From: an uncultured Christensenellaceae bacterium
Lineage (GTDB): Bacteria; Bacillota; Clostridia; Christensenellales; Borkfalkiaceae
Length of the DNA stretch: 15,316 bases
Reading direction: 5' to 3'
NCBI GenBank assembly: GCA_910588615.1
Contig: CAJUOI010000037.1
Coordinates: forward strand, 1 to 15,316
Part shown: piece after piece, positions 15,299-15,316 of the stretch
How positions within the stretch are numbered: position 1 is the stretch's first letter
Layout: the number at the start of each line of letters is the position of its first letter
The notes under the pieces: model-generated
Seen by the model: the letters and a program-made list of their open reading frames with translations, nothing else
What the model was told of the DNA's origin: nothing
The model's database searches: none
Position numbers and translations under genes: made by a program

Positions 15299-15316
15299 GT
15301 GCGGGCGAACGAACGC
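15299..15316 (+). CDS. 5' end of a gene cut by the window edge; possible small HTH regulator
   Basis: Only six codons are visible: GTG start, then R-A-N-E-R. The start is supported by the strong ribosome site 5 nt upstream. A beginning such as M-[RK]-A-N-E-R-R is one I associate with small DeoR-like helix-turn-helix proteins of clostridia, some of which ride on mobile elements. Six residues cannot establish this. A GTG at 15289 in another frame is an alternative start but would lie inside the ribosome site. Confidence 0.4.

Noticed and set aside
1..15316. tRNA, rRNA or known riboswitch classes
   Set aside because: No cloverleaf, rRNA-like stretch or recognisable riboswitch core was found by eye on either strand.

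Overview
The window is a 15.3-kb stretch, almost entirely coding on the + strand, from what looks like a Gram-positive clostridial (Bacillota) gut-type bacterium. The reasons are strong AGGAGG-type ribosome sites, a lipobox signal peptide without outer-membrane machinery, roughly balanced GC, Cys-rich cytoplasmic enzymes and very tight gene packing. No 16S or other taxonomic marker is present, so the placement is tentative.

Layout. (1) Positions 1-6177 hold surface proteins: the 3' end of a protein whose last module is a beta-sandwich-like domain, then, 40 nt downstream, a complete 1860-residue lipoprotein. The lipoprotein has a lipobox, three degenerate Cys-rich repeats, a carbohydrate-binding-like domain, three LamG/concanavalin-like repeats and two copies of the same terminal module seen in the upstream gene. 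(2) A strong intrinsic terminator (6211-6240) separates this from (3) a four-gene glycoside hydrolase cluster at 6269-14888: a GH42 beta-galactosidase, a GH31 enzyme with an inserted PA14 domain, an unassigned probable six-hairpin glycosidase, and a GH78 alpha-L-rhamnosidase. Gaps are 4 and 8 nt and the last pair overlaps by 14 nt, so these four are surely co-transcribed and probably translationally coupled. None of the four has a signal peptide. (4) Positions 14885-15009 hold a truncated, frame-disrupted remnant of a histidine-phosphatase gene that once overlapped the GH78 stop. (5) Positions 15010-15316 are non-coding leader sequence with two terminator-like hairpins, a perfect 13-bp long-range complementarity that would compete with both, a plausible sigma-A promoter, a 9-codon Arg-rich mini-ORF and an exceptionally strong ribosome site in front of a gene that runs off the window.

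How it fits together (inference): the giant lipoproteins would capture or hold a plant-type polysaccharide at the cell surface. Imported oligosaccharides would then be trimmed in the cytoplasm by beta-galactosidase, GH31 exo-alpha-glycosidase, the unknown enzyme and alpha-rhamnosidase. The set points to a rhamnose- and galactose-containing glycan such as a pectic side chain or another rhamnosylated plant glycan. The importer and any secreted depolymerase are not in the window.

The least ordinary parts are the unassigned 585-residue enzyme, the modular surface protein family, and the right edge, where a phosphatase gene has been cut and a structured RNA leader begins. That edge may be the boundary of an inserted element.
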